From Lineus longissimus (taxonomy: Eukaryota > Nemertea > Pilidiophora > Heteronemertea > Lineidae): DNA of 64,000 nucleotides. This document shows, one piece after another, positions 1 through 12,018 of the stretch; within the stretch, counting starts at the first letter, position 1; each line of letters starts with the position of its first letter. The notes beneath the pieces are model-generated. The model had not been told where the DNA came from. It worked only from the letters and a program-made list of their open reading frames with translations, and ran no database searches. Position numbers and translations under genes: made by a program. Where the stretch lies: assembly GCF_910592395.1 (NCBI RefSeq), contig NC_088326.1, positions 11,971,001 to 12,035,000 of the forward strand. The letters run 5' to 3'.

Positions 1-542
1 TTTGTCGCACATGAGCAGGATTAAAATCGCAGGATTTTAGCTCCCGGCGATCGTTTGCGCGACGGCGCTTTGCACTCAGGATTACAATGTTGAAATGTAC
101 GCATTATTGATTTTAGAATAAGTTTAGTACTTGTGACTTTCATCAATGATTTAAAATAACTCAATAAGTACTATCTTCATTGAGTAACCAGACGAATACT
201 CTAAGGTACTATAATTCTCCCAAAGTATTCTCGGGAATATCTCGATTCGCCAGGGCCATTTATACGCGCGCCCAGTCAACTTATGGCCTAGATAGTTTCT
301 CTAGTTGAATACAAGGCTTTGTTACACCCAGATAGTGGGGGCCGATTATTCATGTCTGGCATTGAATATCACATTGTATCATATCATGCTCGCGTGCACA
401 TTGTGTGTGTATATGATGTTTCCCGCCCGACTGCTCTGTGATAATTTAGAATATTTGAGCACTGTGTTTCTCATATGAAAACACTACCGTTGTTTCAAGC
501 AAGGTCATCGCAAATCTGTCAAAAACGGCATGTTTCTATGGT

Positions 543-715
543 GCCGGTGTAAAAGTAAAATGTGTCCCCCCTGGAAAAAGTGTCCGGCCCTATTGTATTC
601 TGCAATATGGTTCTATAGAGACCCTGACCGTCAATAGCTCAGAGATTGAAGCGCATAATAGAATCCTTTGTTCCCGGACATTTTATCCTAGGACATTTTA
701 AACTTCTACACCGGC
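543..715 (+). mobile_element. Short TIR element, family A, copy 1
   Basis: A 173-bp unit begins GCCGGTGTA and ends with its complement, with imperfect terminal inverted repeats of about 25 bp. Near-identical units lie at 22769-22942 (opposite orientation) and 47746-47917. There is no coding capacity, so this is a MITE-like non-autonomous DNA element. Its superfamily cannot be fixed because the target duplications are unclear. Confidence 0.75.
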
Positions 716-1656
716 ACGGCAGTGTCGTGTGTCATTTTAATCGATGGAAACGACCACGAAAGTAAACCAATGGCGTGAGCCTTTCAGCTTCGAAGCGACT
801 TCTGAAGTCCTCCGGTGCCCTATTAACTTCTCGTAAGCTCCGAACGAAGCTGACCCCTTTTAGTTTTCGTGTAGCTTAAGGATTTTGCGCCATTTTTACA
901 GAAACGGTCAATTAAAGTTTCGCCGCGATAGAAAGAGGCGGGTTTTTGTGAGACGGTACAATGGTAGGCTATATGTCCTTGTGGTCATAGGCCTATAAAC
1001 CTTTTCATGCTTTCGAATATGCTCTCGTCCCGACATGTATATTATTGTAGCCTCTTCTTGGGAAGAAATGTTTGTCAAATAAGGCACGGAAACCTAATAA
1101 TGTTGTTTATTTTATAAGCAATTGAAGCCAATATAAACGTTCCCATACAAAATCAGGAATAACGAAGAATGCTTATTATTTTCTTAAAGATCAGGTGCGT
1201 TTATCAAAATTTCACATTTAAAATTGAATTTGAATTTGTAATTTATTAAAACTGCAAGCAAATGTCAGCAGTAGCATACTGTTCTCTTCAAAAAAGGATA
1301 TCAATAAGCAGTGCCAAAATTATTAACAAACGGCGTGGAGCCTTTAAGGACACATTTCGCCAGGTTTAGGGAGCGAAAAATCTTGAGCAAATAATTACAC
1401 CAATCGTTCCGTATATACAAGACTGTTAAATATAAAATATAACATTCTGTGGTTGGCTAATTAACGGGTCGAACCCCACTCGTATCTGATGACCCATTAT
1501 CGAACCTGCTTTATCAAAGCTTAATTCGGATATCGTGACAAAGTCTGCTATTCCCGACGTGATAACAAGCTCGGTAAGTCTTTGATTGGCCATGCTTCTA
1601 CGGTTCATCCACTTCAGTCACATGTGAAATGTAGACCTGCCGATATTTCCAAAATA

Positions 1657-2019
1657 GCATCCCGCGAAGTTACTATTTATAGCTCACAAGGTCATTTGCA
1701 TAAGATATTGATGACGTTTTAGTCACGTGACAGTCGGACATCGACACTTATTTCTACGCATTTGAGCTTATTTCAAAGTCAATTATCTTTGACCCTGCAT
1801 TGTTTTTAGCATGAATGATACCAAAGAGTCAGAGAGAGAAATATTCAGAACAATTATGTAGTATTTCCAACACTCGGACATGTGCCAGATTGAATCTAAC
1901 TGCCCAAGTTAGAAAGCCTTAATCCATTACGAAACCTCATGTTTGTCCGACATTGCCTGTAATTCAGCGATGGGGAAATAGAGGGCAGCAGCTGCAGTGA
2001 TGTCATCTTTGCGGAATGC
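1657..2019 (+). mobile_element. TIR element, family B, copy 1 (363 bp)
   Basis: The 363-bp unit starts GCATCCCGCG and ends CGGAATGC, preceded by TA. An almost identical 363-bp copy lies at 51858-52220, where both ends carry TA and the termini are better matched inverted repeats. A non-coding body, TA target duplication and short TIRs suggest a Tc1/mariner-type MITE. High similarity between the two copies points to fairly recent activity. Confidence 0.8.
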
Positions 2020-3136
2020 TTTTGTCAAGGTACGGGCAGTTTATACGGGATCAAAGCACACTCGACTAGACCAGATCACATTGCTCACCGCGTCGTGAAC
2101 GTCGTCCTCTTCATCCGGGGTCTAAACTTGGTTACCAATTCAAAATGACCGGCAATGGGGGAGGCTTATTGCTTATTCCTGGACTCCGATTTGGATGAAG
2201 TCTTCAGCTTATTTTGTTCATATATCTCTTTAAGTGTGCCAAGTGTTATTTTGAAATATCTATAGAAATAATAGGCCCCTGTCCAGACCTGCAGAAGGGC
2301 TCCAATGAAGAAAAAAAGTTATCTTGACTTGGTCCAAAAATTAGATTCAAGACAAACACAACTTCGAAGAAATCTGCCCCGTAGTTTTCGCACAGGCTGC
2401 AGTCCAAAATGACAGTGACATTTACTTATAAAAAAGCCTACCGGAGTACATCCTGAGCGGGAAAGCACGGGTTAATGTTCGCTTCTCCGGAACTGCACAA
2501 GCAAACATTGACCAATGATTTCCTCAGGATGAACACGAAATGAATTGGACTCATTGTGTTCACGAATGAATACTAAGGTTTTCTTGTCGAATGCTGCACT
2601 GAATATCAAAGAGGGTAAATATGATTAGGGACAATTATTCAATAATGACACAGAAACTGCACTGCTTATGAAATAGTTCATCTAGAAATAGAAATAATAG
2701 GACCACAAATAGTCATAAATCAGCAGGGTCAGTTCATGAAAGCCATGGCGATTTATAGCGAGATCTGCGCCAAACTGCGAAATCTACCGCGGAAACTGGG
2801 CCGTATTAGCCTTAAACAGTATTACAACAGTTGAAAATTGTTTAAACCGCGATTTTGCCAAGCATTTAGGTAAACCTCAACCGTGACATGCACGAAAACG
2901 TAGTCTGCATTTTCTTTCTCGGACCATTTCCACATCGGCCGTGGTGGAGTGAAGACAAAACGTGGCGAATGGCCTTTCATGTTATTCAGCTTCATTAGAT
3001 GCAATCGATTCCGCTGCGCATCTCCTTTTGTAATCAACAAAACATCTAATTAAGACGGGAAAGACGTGAGGAGAATCCAGGTTTCGATTGATCATGGGTC
3101 ACCTATTGAATATTGGGTGCAGTGATCAGTGACATA

Positions 3137-3254
3137 GGGTGATATGAATAAAGACTAGCAAATGCTTTTACTCCGGTTTTGTACAGGAAGGCCTAGTGTA
3201 AATGTACATGGAGATTTAGATAAAAGCATTTGCAAGTCTTTATTCATATCACCC
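3137..3254. repeat. Inverted repeat, 34-bp arms, 50-base loop
   Basis: The arms 3137-3170 and 3221-3254 are complementary at 33 of 34 positions around a 50-base loop. It may be a short MITE or a hairpin transcript. No target duplication is obvious. Confidence 0.8.
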
Positions 3255-4375
3255 ATAGGATCGTTTCCAATCATGATATTGAATTTGGCGTTCAGTTCCA
3301 AGTCGCAACCGCTGACAGAAATATTTTATAACCTTCGGTCAGGTTGGTGGGGATAACGGCCACAGTGAAAATGGTATCACTATAGAATAGAACAAATTAT
3401 CTGCAGACCAAATCGCTGTCATTCCTAGTTTTCTAGATTGTTTAAAATCTACATGGCCTGTTTGTGACCCGATTGGTGGTTTAAGCTGTTGTATACAATC
3501 AATTATAAAATAAAACGATTATTGCACTCTGTTGGAAATCAATGGCCCCCGTAATTGTGGTCAATCTTTCCCCCAAAGGCCTACTTCAACAACCGCGATT
3601 AACCACACCACTTAAAATTGCTTATAATTGATTATAAAAATTGCTTGAAAAGTTTATAAGAATTGGTCACGTATGCCCACTGGACGCAATTTGTATTTTA
3701 TTTACCCTCGATTTACCCTGGTAATGTCGGTGTATATGGCCTAAAACATTCACCTCATAGGCCTAAGGAATACTGGAGTCAACACGGCGAAAAAAAGAAA
3801 AATGGGGAATTCGTGTACTTGTGGAGTTCAGTGAGTACATTGTACATGTTGTCAACTCAAGGCCTATACTGTAAACTCGGCTCTATGGAGTCCCGCGCAT
3901 TCCCTTCCTTCCTTTCGACCTATAACCCCCCCCCCCCCCCCCAAATGACCGCTTCAGTTTGGCCGTTCACAGGCGTTTGAGGAGAACACCATTTCATAAG
4001 AGCTGTTGTTTTTATTTTGACTTTTTATTGACCAGGAGGACCAGTTCCGTGGCAGCCGCCGGGAAAGGGGCAGACAGCGGGAGAACCGCGCATGATGAAG
4101 AACTCGCCAGGTAGTAAAAGTGTGTAAAGAAAATAACATATTTTTTTCTTAACAGTGTCCTTGTTATTGTCATTGATTGTGTGTTTTTTACAAATAAACA
4201 GAGAAAAACCGATTATCAAAGTTGAGAAATTCGAAAATATTTTAACGTCATCGCGTAGGCCATAGACGCAGTGTTGCGACGTCACAACGTTGCAACCAGG
4301 GGGCGCATGCAGCGTCATCATTGTCAACATTTGTACAAATAAATTCCTTTTTGCGTTCGCCAACTCATGAACTCT

Positions 4376-4382
4376 TATAAAA
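4376..4382 (+). promoter_or_regulatory. Candidate TATA box for the globin gene
   Basis: TATAAAA lies about 165 bp upstream of the first ATG of the upstream globin exon. It would place a start site near 4405-4410, giving a 5' leader of about 130 bases. This is position and motif only. Confidence 0.4.
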
Positions 4383-4539
4383 CCGAATATCGAAGATAAT
4401 CTAAACGCTTGGATACGCCGTTTCTAACTCATCCTATCTGATGTGGCATATGAATTTTGGAAAGAGCAATAATCTGGAGGTGACGGACTGCGCACCCTGC
4501 GCCACCTTTTGACGTTGCATCAACTGTAGCTTGTACACC

Positions 4540-6157
4540 ATGTTAACGGCAGCATACTGGCTGGCATATTTGGGGCATCGTGCCCTTCACAACTCTGCCA
4601 ACAGGTAAGTTAGGTAGCAAATAAAAAATATGAGCAGAGCCGTATCTTTATCCGTCCCATTCTCGAAAATCCAGAGTCAGTCGTGTCCTCCTTCCCTCGC
4701 ACACGGCCGTTGGTGCCGAGTGGCTAAAGGTTCTCCGGAAGCGCAAAATGACACTTTTGATTTGAACCTTTTCGGGCAAAATTACGGTAAAATCTCATTT
4801 TTTGGTGTTCTCTTGGGAGGTATTTGCCCACTTCCTCCGCTAGCTACGCCCACGATTACAGAACGATAGCTGTGCGGGAGACAACACCGTCCCTGGTGAG
4901 AAGCCATGACAGAATTGGACCACTGGATTAAGACGGACGACATAAGCCTTGAGGCGCCCAATCTCTGACGACTTGTATGGCGAGCCGCTATCTTTCTGTC
5001 AGCCTCTGACACGATTCCCTCACTTATTTCGTTGCAGGAATAAGGCACCGGACGAAATGTCACTGACCGATAAACAGAAGGGGTTGATCCGCGAGAGCTG
5101 GGCCAAGGTGGACCACAGAGCACATGGGATGGTCTTCTATGAGAAGTAAGTTGTTATATTGAATGGTACCGTAAAGAAATAATAACGAGATAGGTTTTAC
5201 TTTGGTCGATCACACATGGAGCGGTCATCTATGAGAACCTCAGTGAATATACTGATAAATATATACCATAAAGCCACAAAGAAATCAAATATCATCATAG
5301 AACCGTTTCACTAATGATTGGATCGGATGAACACAGATGAGTTAGTTCGCGATAGTTGGACACATGTTGACCACAATTCGCAGGAGTCCAATAAGCTGGG
5401 ACTAATTTTCTAGGGAGGAGTAAGATTCATTTCACACCCGGCCTCTTTCCAGACTTTTCGCAGCCCACCCAGAGTATCTCCCAAAGTTCAAGAAGTTCCC
5501 CAAAAAAGACGCACCGACTCTGAAAAAGGAAGAGGACCCAGCGTTCGTCGCGCAGGCCGTCGCGACTTTCAGCGCCATTGATAGGGTAATAAGCAAGCTG
5601 GACAACCTGGAAGACATGACGAGGATTCTGAAAGATATGGGGAAACGGCACGTCAAATATGGAGTCTTTGAGCCAGAATTCATTGTAGGTGTTTCATTCT
5701 CTATTATCAAATTTTTAGGATATGTACTCCAATGTGCATAAGTTTGCTTCGATTAAGGCATTGCCTTTCGGCTAGAACTTGAAATCTTAAAACAATTAGA
5801 ACGCTTTCAGACTGAAGTGAATGCCAATTTCAAGCGGGGTGTCTGGGGTCAGCCTTTGTTTATCTCGAGGTCGAATCCAACGTGGTCTATAACAGAACGA
5901 TCATGGCGGACTTCCTAAGTCGGCCATCTTGTCCGCCCACACCAGAACTCCACCTGGGAGCTCTCCACCACACCACTCAACCACTCTTTTTATATACAGA
6001 TTTCATTAACAAATAAAATATTGCTTTCTAGGCTGTCCAACCCGTAGTGATCGACACGCTGAATGCTGGTTTGGGTGGGATGAGCCCAGAGTTACAGAAT
6101 GCCTGGGAAACTGCCCTAAAAATCATCTGCAGTGTCATCGTCCAAGGCCAATCATAG
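4540..6157 (+). CDS. Intracellular globin, three core exons plus a possible upstream coding exon
   Basis: Binds haem and oxygen or a related ligand in the cytosol. Core exons are 5057-5145, 5453-5684 and 6032-6157, giving 148 residues, normal for a globin. Introns fall after codon 29 plus two bases and after codon 107, matching the ancestral B12.2 and G7.0 positions. Visible landmarks are Trp15 (helix A), Phe42 (CD1), and the proximal His96 in KRHVKYGV. The distal E7 position is Gln64 by alignment with myoglobin, rather than His. An upstream exon 4540-4604 ends in GTAAGT and joins in frame to an acceptor at 5036-5037, adding 28 residues (MLTAAYWLAYLGHRA...) before the usual MSLTDK start. This may be a true N-terminal extension or a fortuitously open 5' leader. 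The globin identity is firm; the extension is inference. Confidence 0.9.
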
Positions 6158-8365
6158 ATGGCGCGCGTCAGGTCACGTGTTCAATAGACAGACACTCGAC
6201 GGCTGCTGGTGATCGGGATCTAGAATTTTCGTTACACCGCTATTTTCATAACCATTCTCCGAGCAGATCGAAGGCGGGGATACTCTCTCTGCCAACGCAT
6301 ACTACCATTACAGCACGTCATCACAGGTGCATGAAAATACCAAAATTACAGCATGTCATCACAGGTGCGTGAAGATACAAATGATGTCAAGACTGGCGAA
6401 AGTCTACAAGATTTATCACGAAGCGAGTGTAATCTTCCATTACACACCTTCAATAGAAAGTGTTTTGAATCACGTGGCTGAAACTGTACTAGTATAGCAT
6501 TCTATATTTGCAGTAATAGTGAGGTAAACATATACATGTACAGGTCATATCAAAAAAAATTAAAACTAAGAATGCGCATGCAGTAATACGTTATCTTATC
6601 TACATGCAGCACTAGGTTCCAAATTTTGACACTAGGGGGCTAATGCAGAAAAATCCGGTCCAACGTACTATAAAAGTAATTGCTTAAGGAATTGAACCCG
6701 AGGCGGAGGACCTTGGTTGAGTTACCAAGACACTCGAGGGTGGAGCTAAAATACAGTCCAAACCCGAGCCGACAGGCGAGGGTTTGGACGAAATTTTAGC
6801 TCCACCCGAGAGTGTCTTGGTAACTCAACCAAGGTCCGAAGCCGAGGGTTCAATTTCTATTCTAAAATACCTCAAACTTAAAAAGATAGGCCACGAAATA
6901 ACTTGAATATGTGCGAATTTGGCAAATTCCATCCATCGCCTGCCCGGAGCGCCGGTAGCGCCGTTGTTTACATTATGTTACGGCAGCCCGTATAGGAAGT
7001 CCGGATCGGCTCGCTCAAGTGACGCTAAAATCCGCGCAAATGGGCTATTTGGAGCGTTTTTCTCAGCAAATATGTGTAGTGCTCATTAAAAAACTTAGGG
7101 TGGTTGATGCTTCCTTGGCTGATTTGTGTTTGAAGCAGTGTTTTGAGAGCCTCAAACTTGTGAAGTGAGCTGTGTGCATGGTTCCACATTTTAGTGCAAC
7201 CCGAGGGAACTTTGGTAGAGCATCTTGGTTGCGTGTCCAAAACACTCCACTCTCAGAACGAGGCTTATGCATTTTCCATTTAAAAGTTGACTTTACGGTA
7301 CCAAGGTATTTTAGAATATAGCTCTTATTGGCTGGTTGTCAATTGATTTGTGTCACCAACATGTTATATATATACCTTAACTAACTTAGTAGCGCTTATG
7401 CTTATATAAGGACTTTTTTGTTGACTGAGGTCCTAAAACCTCTCCCAGACACGCGAGTTGCTATATATCGTGCCTTCCATTTCACAGCGAAACGGTATAC
7501 CGTTTGGTTCGTTTTTATATACCTTTAGAGTGAATTGATAAAAAATTAGCTATCTGTTCTTAAATTTTTTTAACTTCCCTTTAAAAAAGACAAGTTTATT
7601 TGCCTTTCTTAAGTTGCAAATCTTAGTCTAAGTCTCTGAGCTTAATTGAAAATAAATATTATTGTTAAGTATTAGATTTTGTTTAAAAAAAATCGCAACA
7701 CACATGCATAGGCCTGTAATGCATAGAATTTAGAATAGAAACTATACATTTCGTTGAAATATATATACGCTGTTAAAAAGATGAGTCGCTTATTCTTTAT
7801 AAAGCAAAACCTTGCGATTGCGACATGTCACGCGTGACTTGTTATTTTACGCCCCATCCGCCCGCACACCAAAAAAGTTTGTCCGGCGACCCCGCACCAT
7901 GTGCGATTCAAGCAAAATCGCGTTTAGTGAAAACCTTCCCAAAATAGCTCATGTATGTCATCTCTGTCGCACGTCATGATGCGATTTTCGTCAGGCGGGA
8001 AATTGCACGTAGGGCGCAATATCCTAGTCTCGCCATTGAACGCTTGCTAAGTGATACTAGCACTGTTTGCTAGCGTACACTGGCCTCTTCCGGTTGGTAT
8101 CTGCAATAGTATTGTCAAATTGTGTTCTTTCAATGGCATTGAATATGACAAAACAGATTTGCATAGGTTTACTTTTAATTCAAAAATGATAGAAGACTTT
8201 ATACATTGTATATATGCTTCCATCCAATAAAAAAGTGCTTCCATTTGAAATTCTAAAAACAGGGAACCGAGTATAATACATGAAGAGATGACTAGCTTGA
8301 CGTAAACGAGCGGTTTCACGGGACGTCATTATTCAGCTGCCATATGTATATCGTCTATTGTTCCT
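6158..8365. other. Intergenic region between globin and glycosyltransferase
   Basis: No exon is supported. The main feature is the very long hairpin at 6690-6855. Stretches around 6900-7270 carry only short chance frames, and the rest is AT-rich unique sequence. Confidence 0.6.
6690..6855. repeat. Near-perfect hairpin, 81-bp arms, four-base loop
   Basis: The arms 6690-6770 and 6775-6855 are inverted copies with a handful of mismatches, separated only by GACA. A weak relative of the arm (the TTTTAGCTCCACCCTCG stretch) recurs near 48702-48718, so the arm may belong to a dispersed foldback family. The transcript of either strand would form a long double-stranded stem. Confidence 0.9.
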
Positions 8366-9979
8366 TTAATGTGTCTCTTCCGCTCTTTGAGGAATTGCCT
8401 GTGCTTTAGGGTTTGCATTGTCATTAGGCTTTGCCTGTGGTTTGGGTTCAAGCTTAGGCCTGGCTATAGCGTCGTACGGCAACTTAACACGCGGAATGAT
8501 ATTCTGGATTGGGACGAAGGGTGAGCCGCCCCCGGTTTTGTAACTCTCACCCCGTGGAGTCCACGTGTGTATCCAGTGATGTGTAGCAAAAGAGCCATTC
8601 GCTACGTCATTTGCGAATTTTTTTTCGAACAGTTTTCTACACACCATCGGACGCAAACCTCGGATGGCCAATTTTTTGGTCTGGCAGATGCCCTTGACTG
8701 ATCTCATCTCCCTCGAATCGAACTGCGGAATCAGAAGATCCTGTGACGTCACTGCCACACGCTCATCCGGGTTTTTACATAGGTCGTTGCGCCTGATGGA
8801 AAGGTAGGCTTGGAAATCTTTCGACATCCCTGCCGGGCCTGTGCGCCAGAGCGTCCCGCCCAAAAACGTCCTCGCAATCAGCCCGCTGATTATATGCTTG
8901 AAGAAGGCGTGGCGCGGCCGACACATCATGATTGCATTAGAAGTCAATATATTCAGGTGGTTGGCGACCCTAGGGCGTAAAAGCAGTGCATGTTCGTCCG
9001 GCTCGACTGATAAAAGGCACGGGTAACTAAAAACAAGGGGGTCGAAACTGAGCAGAGGCTCCATGTCTAAGTCGGCATATATCCCACCGTAGTGATACAA
9101 AATAAAATAGCGAATAGCGTCAGCTATTTCAATCTGTCTGTGATACTTCTTGAAGACGTTTTGATACTTGCTATATTTCGTACTGATGAAGTTGTCGATG
9201 CCGCGATCGGTCCACAGCCAGTACTGGTAGCCCGGGTTCTTCTCCAGCCACTTCTTGATCCATTTCACCGTGATCTCGGGAACGGAACTGTTTACCCAAG
9301 TCTGGTGTATGATCCGCGGAATCTTTGGGATACCGTTCGTGGACGGCGTAAGGTCTGGCTCGAAACATAACCCGATCGGACAACTAAATCCGCTCTGTTG
9401 CTCACTTACGAACTTACTTCGATTCCATATCTCAGGCCGCCGTACTAGTGAAAATCTTCCCAAATTGAACTTCAAAAAGTCTAAACGCGTCTTATTCCCA
9501 TCAGAAGCAGTGGCGTTACTATAAAAATAAGTTCTATTATCCATCCCTATGACCTTACGGACAGTGTTCACAACTTCTCTCGTATTCACTCGCTCCTCCT
9601 CTTCGTGTGAAGTCCGATTTTCTGGTGGCACGAACAAATACGCCAAAGGCAACTGTGAGCTATTCACGATAATAAACTGAGATCGAATGAAAGAGATTTC
9701 CTTCGGATCCAACTGGCCGCTTCTTAAACTTTTCAGCAACAGAGCAGACCTCTCGGAAAGGCTGTTGCTCGTCCACTGCGCAGTGTCCTGAACCTGAGCC
9801 AGAATCCGCGTGATGTCCATGTTCGAGCTGATGCGCCGGTAGAACTGCGCGGTGGAGAGGCGCTCTTGGTAAAGCGTCAGGCACAGAAAAGATAACATTA
9901 TGGCGATCGGACTTAGAATGAGGACCACTGTTTTGATAGGAGGGAAACTCCGCATGCATCTCAGCACCAGATGATACAT
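8366..9979 (-). CDS. GT32-type (OCH1/MIPC-like) Golgi glycosyltransferase, single exon
   Basis: A 537-residue intronless protein with type II membrane topology: a short cytosolic tail, a hydrophobic anchor at about residues 17-37, a luminal stem with several N-glycosylation sequons (for example NRT at 121 and 148), then the catalytic domain from about residue 218. Motifs are IIHQTW (223-228), DAIRY (287-291) and GGIYADLD (298-305), whose D303-x-D305 is the metal/nucleotide-sugar DXD motif of glycosyltransferases with a DXD domain. A later HHWIHTW resembles the conserved C-terminal HxxxxSW-like element. Homologues transfer a sugar from a nucleotide donor in the Golgi; donor and acceptor cannot be read from the sequence. 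The last 35 residues are a Lys/Pro/Asn/Ala-rich tail of low complexity. The ATG at 9979 precedes the anchor; ATG at 9955 (Met9) is an alternative. The lack of introns may reflect retrocopying or the family's usual compactness. Confidence 0.88.
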   Translation of the reverse strand: MYHLVLRCMRSFPPIKTVVLILSPIAIMLSFLCLTLYQERLSTAQFYRRISSNMDITRILAQVQDTAQWTSNSLSERSALLLKSLRSGQLDPKEISFIRSQFIIVNSSQLPLAYLFVPPENRTSHEEEERVNTREVVNTVRKVIGMDNRTYFYSNATASDGNKTRLDFLKFNLGRFSLVRRPEIWNRSKFVSEQQSGFSCPIGLCFEPDLTPSTNGIPKIPRIIHQTWVNSSVPEITVKWIKKWLEKNPGYQYWLWTDRGIDNFISTKYSKYQNVFKKYHRQIEIADAIRYFILYHYGGIYADLDMEPLLSFDPLVFSYPCLLSVEPDEHALLLRPRVANHLNILTSNAIMMCRPRHAFFKHIISGLIARTFLGGTLWRTGPAGMSKDFQAYLSIRRNDLCKNPDERVAVTSQDLLIPQFDSREMRSVKGICQTKKLAIRGLRPMVCRKLFEKKFANDVANGSFATHHWIHTWTPRGESYKTGGGSPFVPIQNIIPRVKLPYDAIARPKLEPKPQAKPNDNANPKAQAIPQRAEETH

Positions 9980-10324
9980 TGCGAAAATGGAAATGTCACT
10001 GAATAATTTTTAAATGGCTATGGAGGTTTTCCAGCTGATAGTAGGCCAGTAAATTGTCCACAGGACGATTGCATAAGACTTGATTTACTCCATCCTGATT
10101 CTGTAACGGTTACTGTTCAATCCAAAGATGTCACTATCACAGATGAATCATATGGCACTCACACTATGACGTCATTTGCAACGGTGACGTCATTCAAACA
10201 GTTGATTCCTGTAATTCCTCTGTAAGAACACGTTAGAAGTCAAAATGTCTTAACGGAGTCTATTCAGGGATTAAAAGTATTTATAAGTTCTAAATAACGA
10301 GAATGTCCAGCACTCCCATTCAAA

Positions 10325-10530
10325 GTCAATATATAAAGCAACGTATGATGCACATAAAGCATCGAATGCAGTGTAAAAAGCAACGTATGCAATTATAAAT
10401 CAACGTATGCAATATATAAAGCAACGTATGCACTGTAGAGAGCAACGTCTGCAATAAATAAAGCAACGCATGCAATGTATAAAGCAACGTATGCACTGTA
10501 TAAAGCAGCATATGCAACGTATAAAGCAAC
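10325..10530. repeat. Minisatellite, about 21-bp unit, about nine copies
   Basis: The unit resembles TATAAAGCAACGTATGCA with variable spacing. It is open in several minus-strand frames because the period is mostly a multiple of three. No gene is inferred from that. Confidence 0.85.
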
Positions 10531-11796
10531 ATAAAACGTATTTTGAACGAAAAATCGTTTCACAACTTGTCTTCGTTTTTAAGACTCCTGTCGAATTTTC
10601 TGAATGTATCAAAAGTACCGTTTCGTGTCAGAGCTGAGGAAGATCAAATGAAAATGAAATCACGTGTATTCAGTAGTGAAGCACGTTGATTACATGTACC
10701 CTCTCAGTGATTCAAAATATTGTTCCCGAATAATCGTAGTCCAATATGAATAAATCGGTTGCCGGTCTAGCGAGAAGCCGCTCTAGCAAGATGCCTCACA
10801 TGGAAGTTTTACTCGAGAAACTCCGTCCTAGTAGAATAAAAACGCCAATATACAGTATCAGTTATTCCTTCGTGATTGTCGTGCATGCAAGACTGTGCTA
10901 ACATTGCTGAAGGCTAATGCCACATTCTGTCAAACTTCGAACAAACTTGTGCAAATTTGTTTTGTTTTCAGTACTGTCGCATTAGATAAACCCATAGGCC
11001 CTCTGTGTAGTAAATCTCAATGTGTGTGCTTTAAATAACGAGGACTATGTTCACTGGTGTACGTGCTGTGCTTGTGTCTGTGCATGTCCTATTCTCAGCA
11101 CTGAGTAATGACGTCAGCGGCGTATTCAAGGCTTCCTTAAACCGCTCTGAATACATACATGTATGGTTCGGTTATTGTTTTGAAATTCCCCTTAAAACTG
11201 TTTATTGTCAAACCACGCATTGGGGAGAGAAACCTTACTATGGGCTTGACGGTCGACTATTTCGATTCACTTGATAAACGCTTATCTAGCGACTAGTTAA
11301 TCGAATATTTATTTCTGGCCCTCTTCCCATGTGGCATTTAACTCCGTCCCGCCAGGTGCCTTCATACCTAATTTGTAGAGTCTAGGACAAAAAACGACGA
11401 AACGTGCCACTGTTGGTGAAACTTTGGAGTTTGACCTCCGTGACCTTGGATACTAGGTCAAGGTCAAAATTCTTCTAGAACTGGGTTAGGCATCATCGAT
11501 GACATACGTTTGACGATTACACAGTGAAGGTTTCCTGTTTTATGACCACTTAGGATTTCTTCCTGAGAAAATCAGGGATTAATGTTAGCTTGACCTACTT
11601 ACACCTGGACAATAGGTCAGGCTGTAGTTCGGTGTTTCGGCTAAAGGGGGCGCGGTGAAACTTGGCATGCATAGCATTATTGTATCTGTCTACACAACTC
11701 AGTGCATTGTTGAAAATAATCAGTACGTACACATTTATACCATTTGAAAGTCTCAAATTCAAATTCAGATTACGAATTCATAAACGAACGAACTAA

Positions 11797-12018
11797 CCTT
11801 TAAAGGCCTTCGCTGTTCGTTAAAAAAGTGTAATTTGTGATTGAATTTGAAAATTTCCAATGACGTACATTGCCGTTGTGTGGACCAATATACAAATGAT
11901 ATAACTACCAAGTTTCAGCAAATTTGCATTAATTATGATTGCACTACGGCATTGTGTATTCTCTGCATTTCTATTTTCCTGGGCCGCCAGTAAATGCGAT
12001 TGGCCTATCCCTTTAGGA
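11797..12018 (-). mobile_element. Dispersed TIR element, family C, copy
   Basis: It is a diverged copy of a roughly 220-260-bp family whose ends read like TTAAAGGGGTACGCCGTTCGT and whose body contains AAATAGAAATGCAG and AATTTGAAAATTTCAA motifs. Other copies or fragments are near 17998-18236, 28465-28724, 29240-29345, 39505-39641 and 40636-40800. It is non-coding. Confidence 0.65.

Larger units (their letters stand above)
1..4370. other. Intergenic region without a supported gene
   Basis: I see no exon with matching splice sites or a recognisable protein here. It contains one 173-bp inverted-repeat element (543-715), a decayed TIR-type repeat around 1190-1350, a 363-bp TIR element (1657-2019), a 34-bp-arm hairpin (3137-3254) and a long C run near 3927-3942. 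Short open frames in this interval look like chance. Confidence 0.6.

Noticed and set aside
4025-4363. 112-codon minus frame upstream of the globin
   Set aside because: No supporting motif or splice partner; it overlaps the likely globin promoter region and has random composition.
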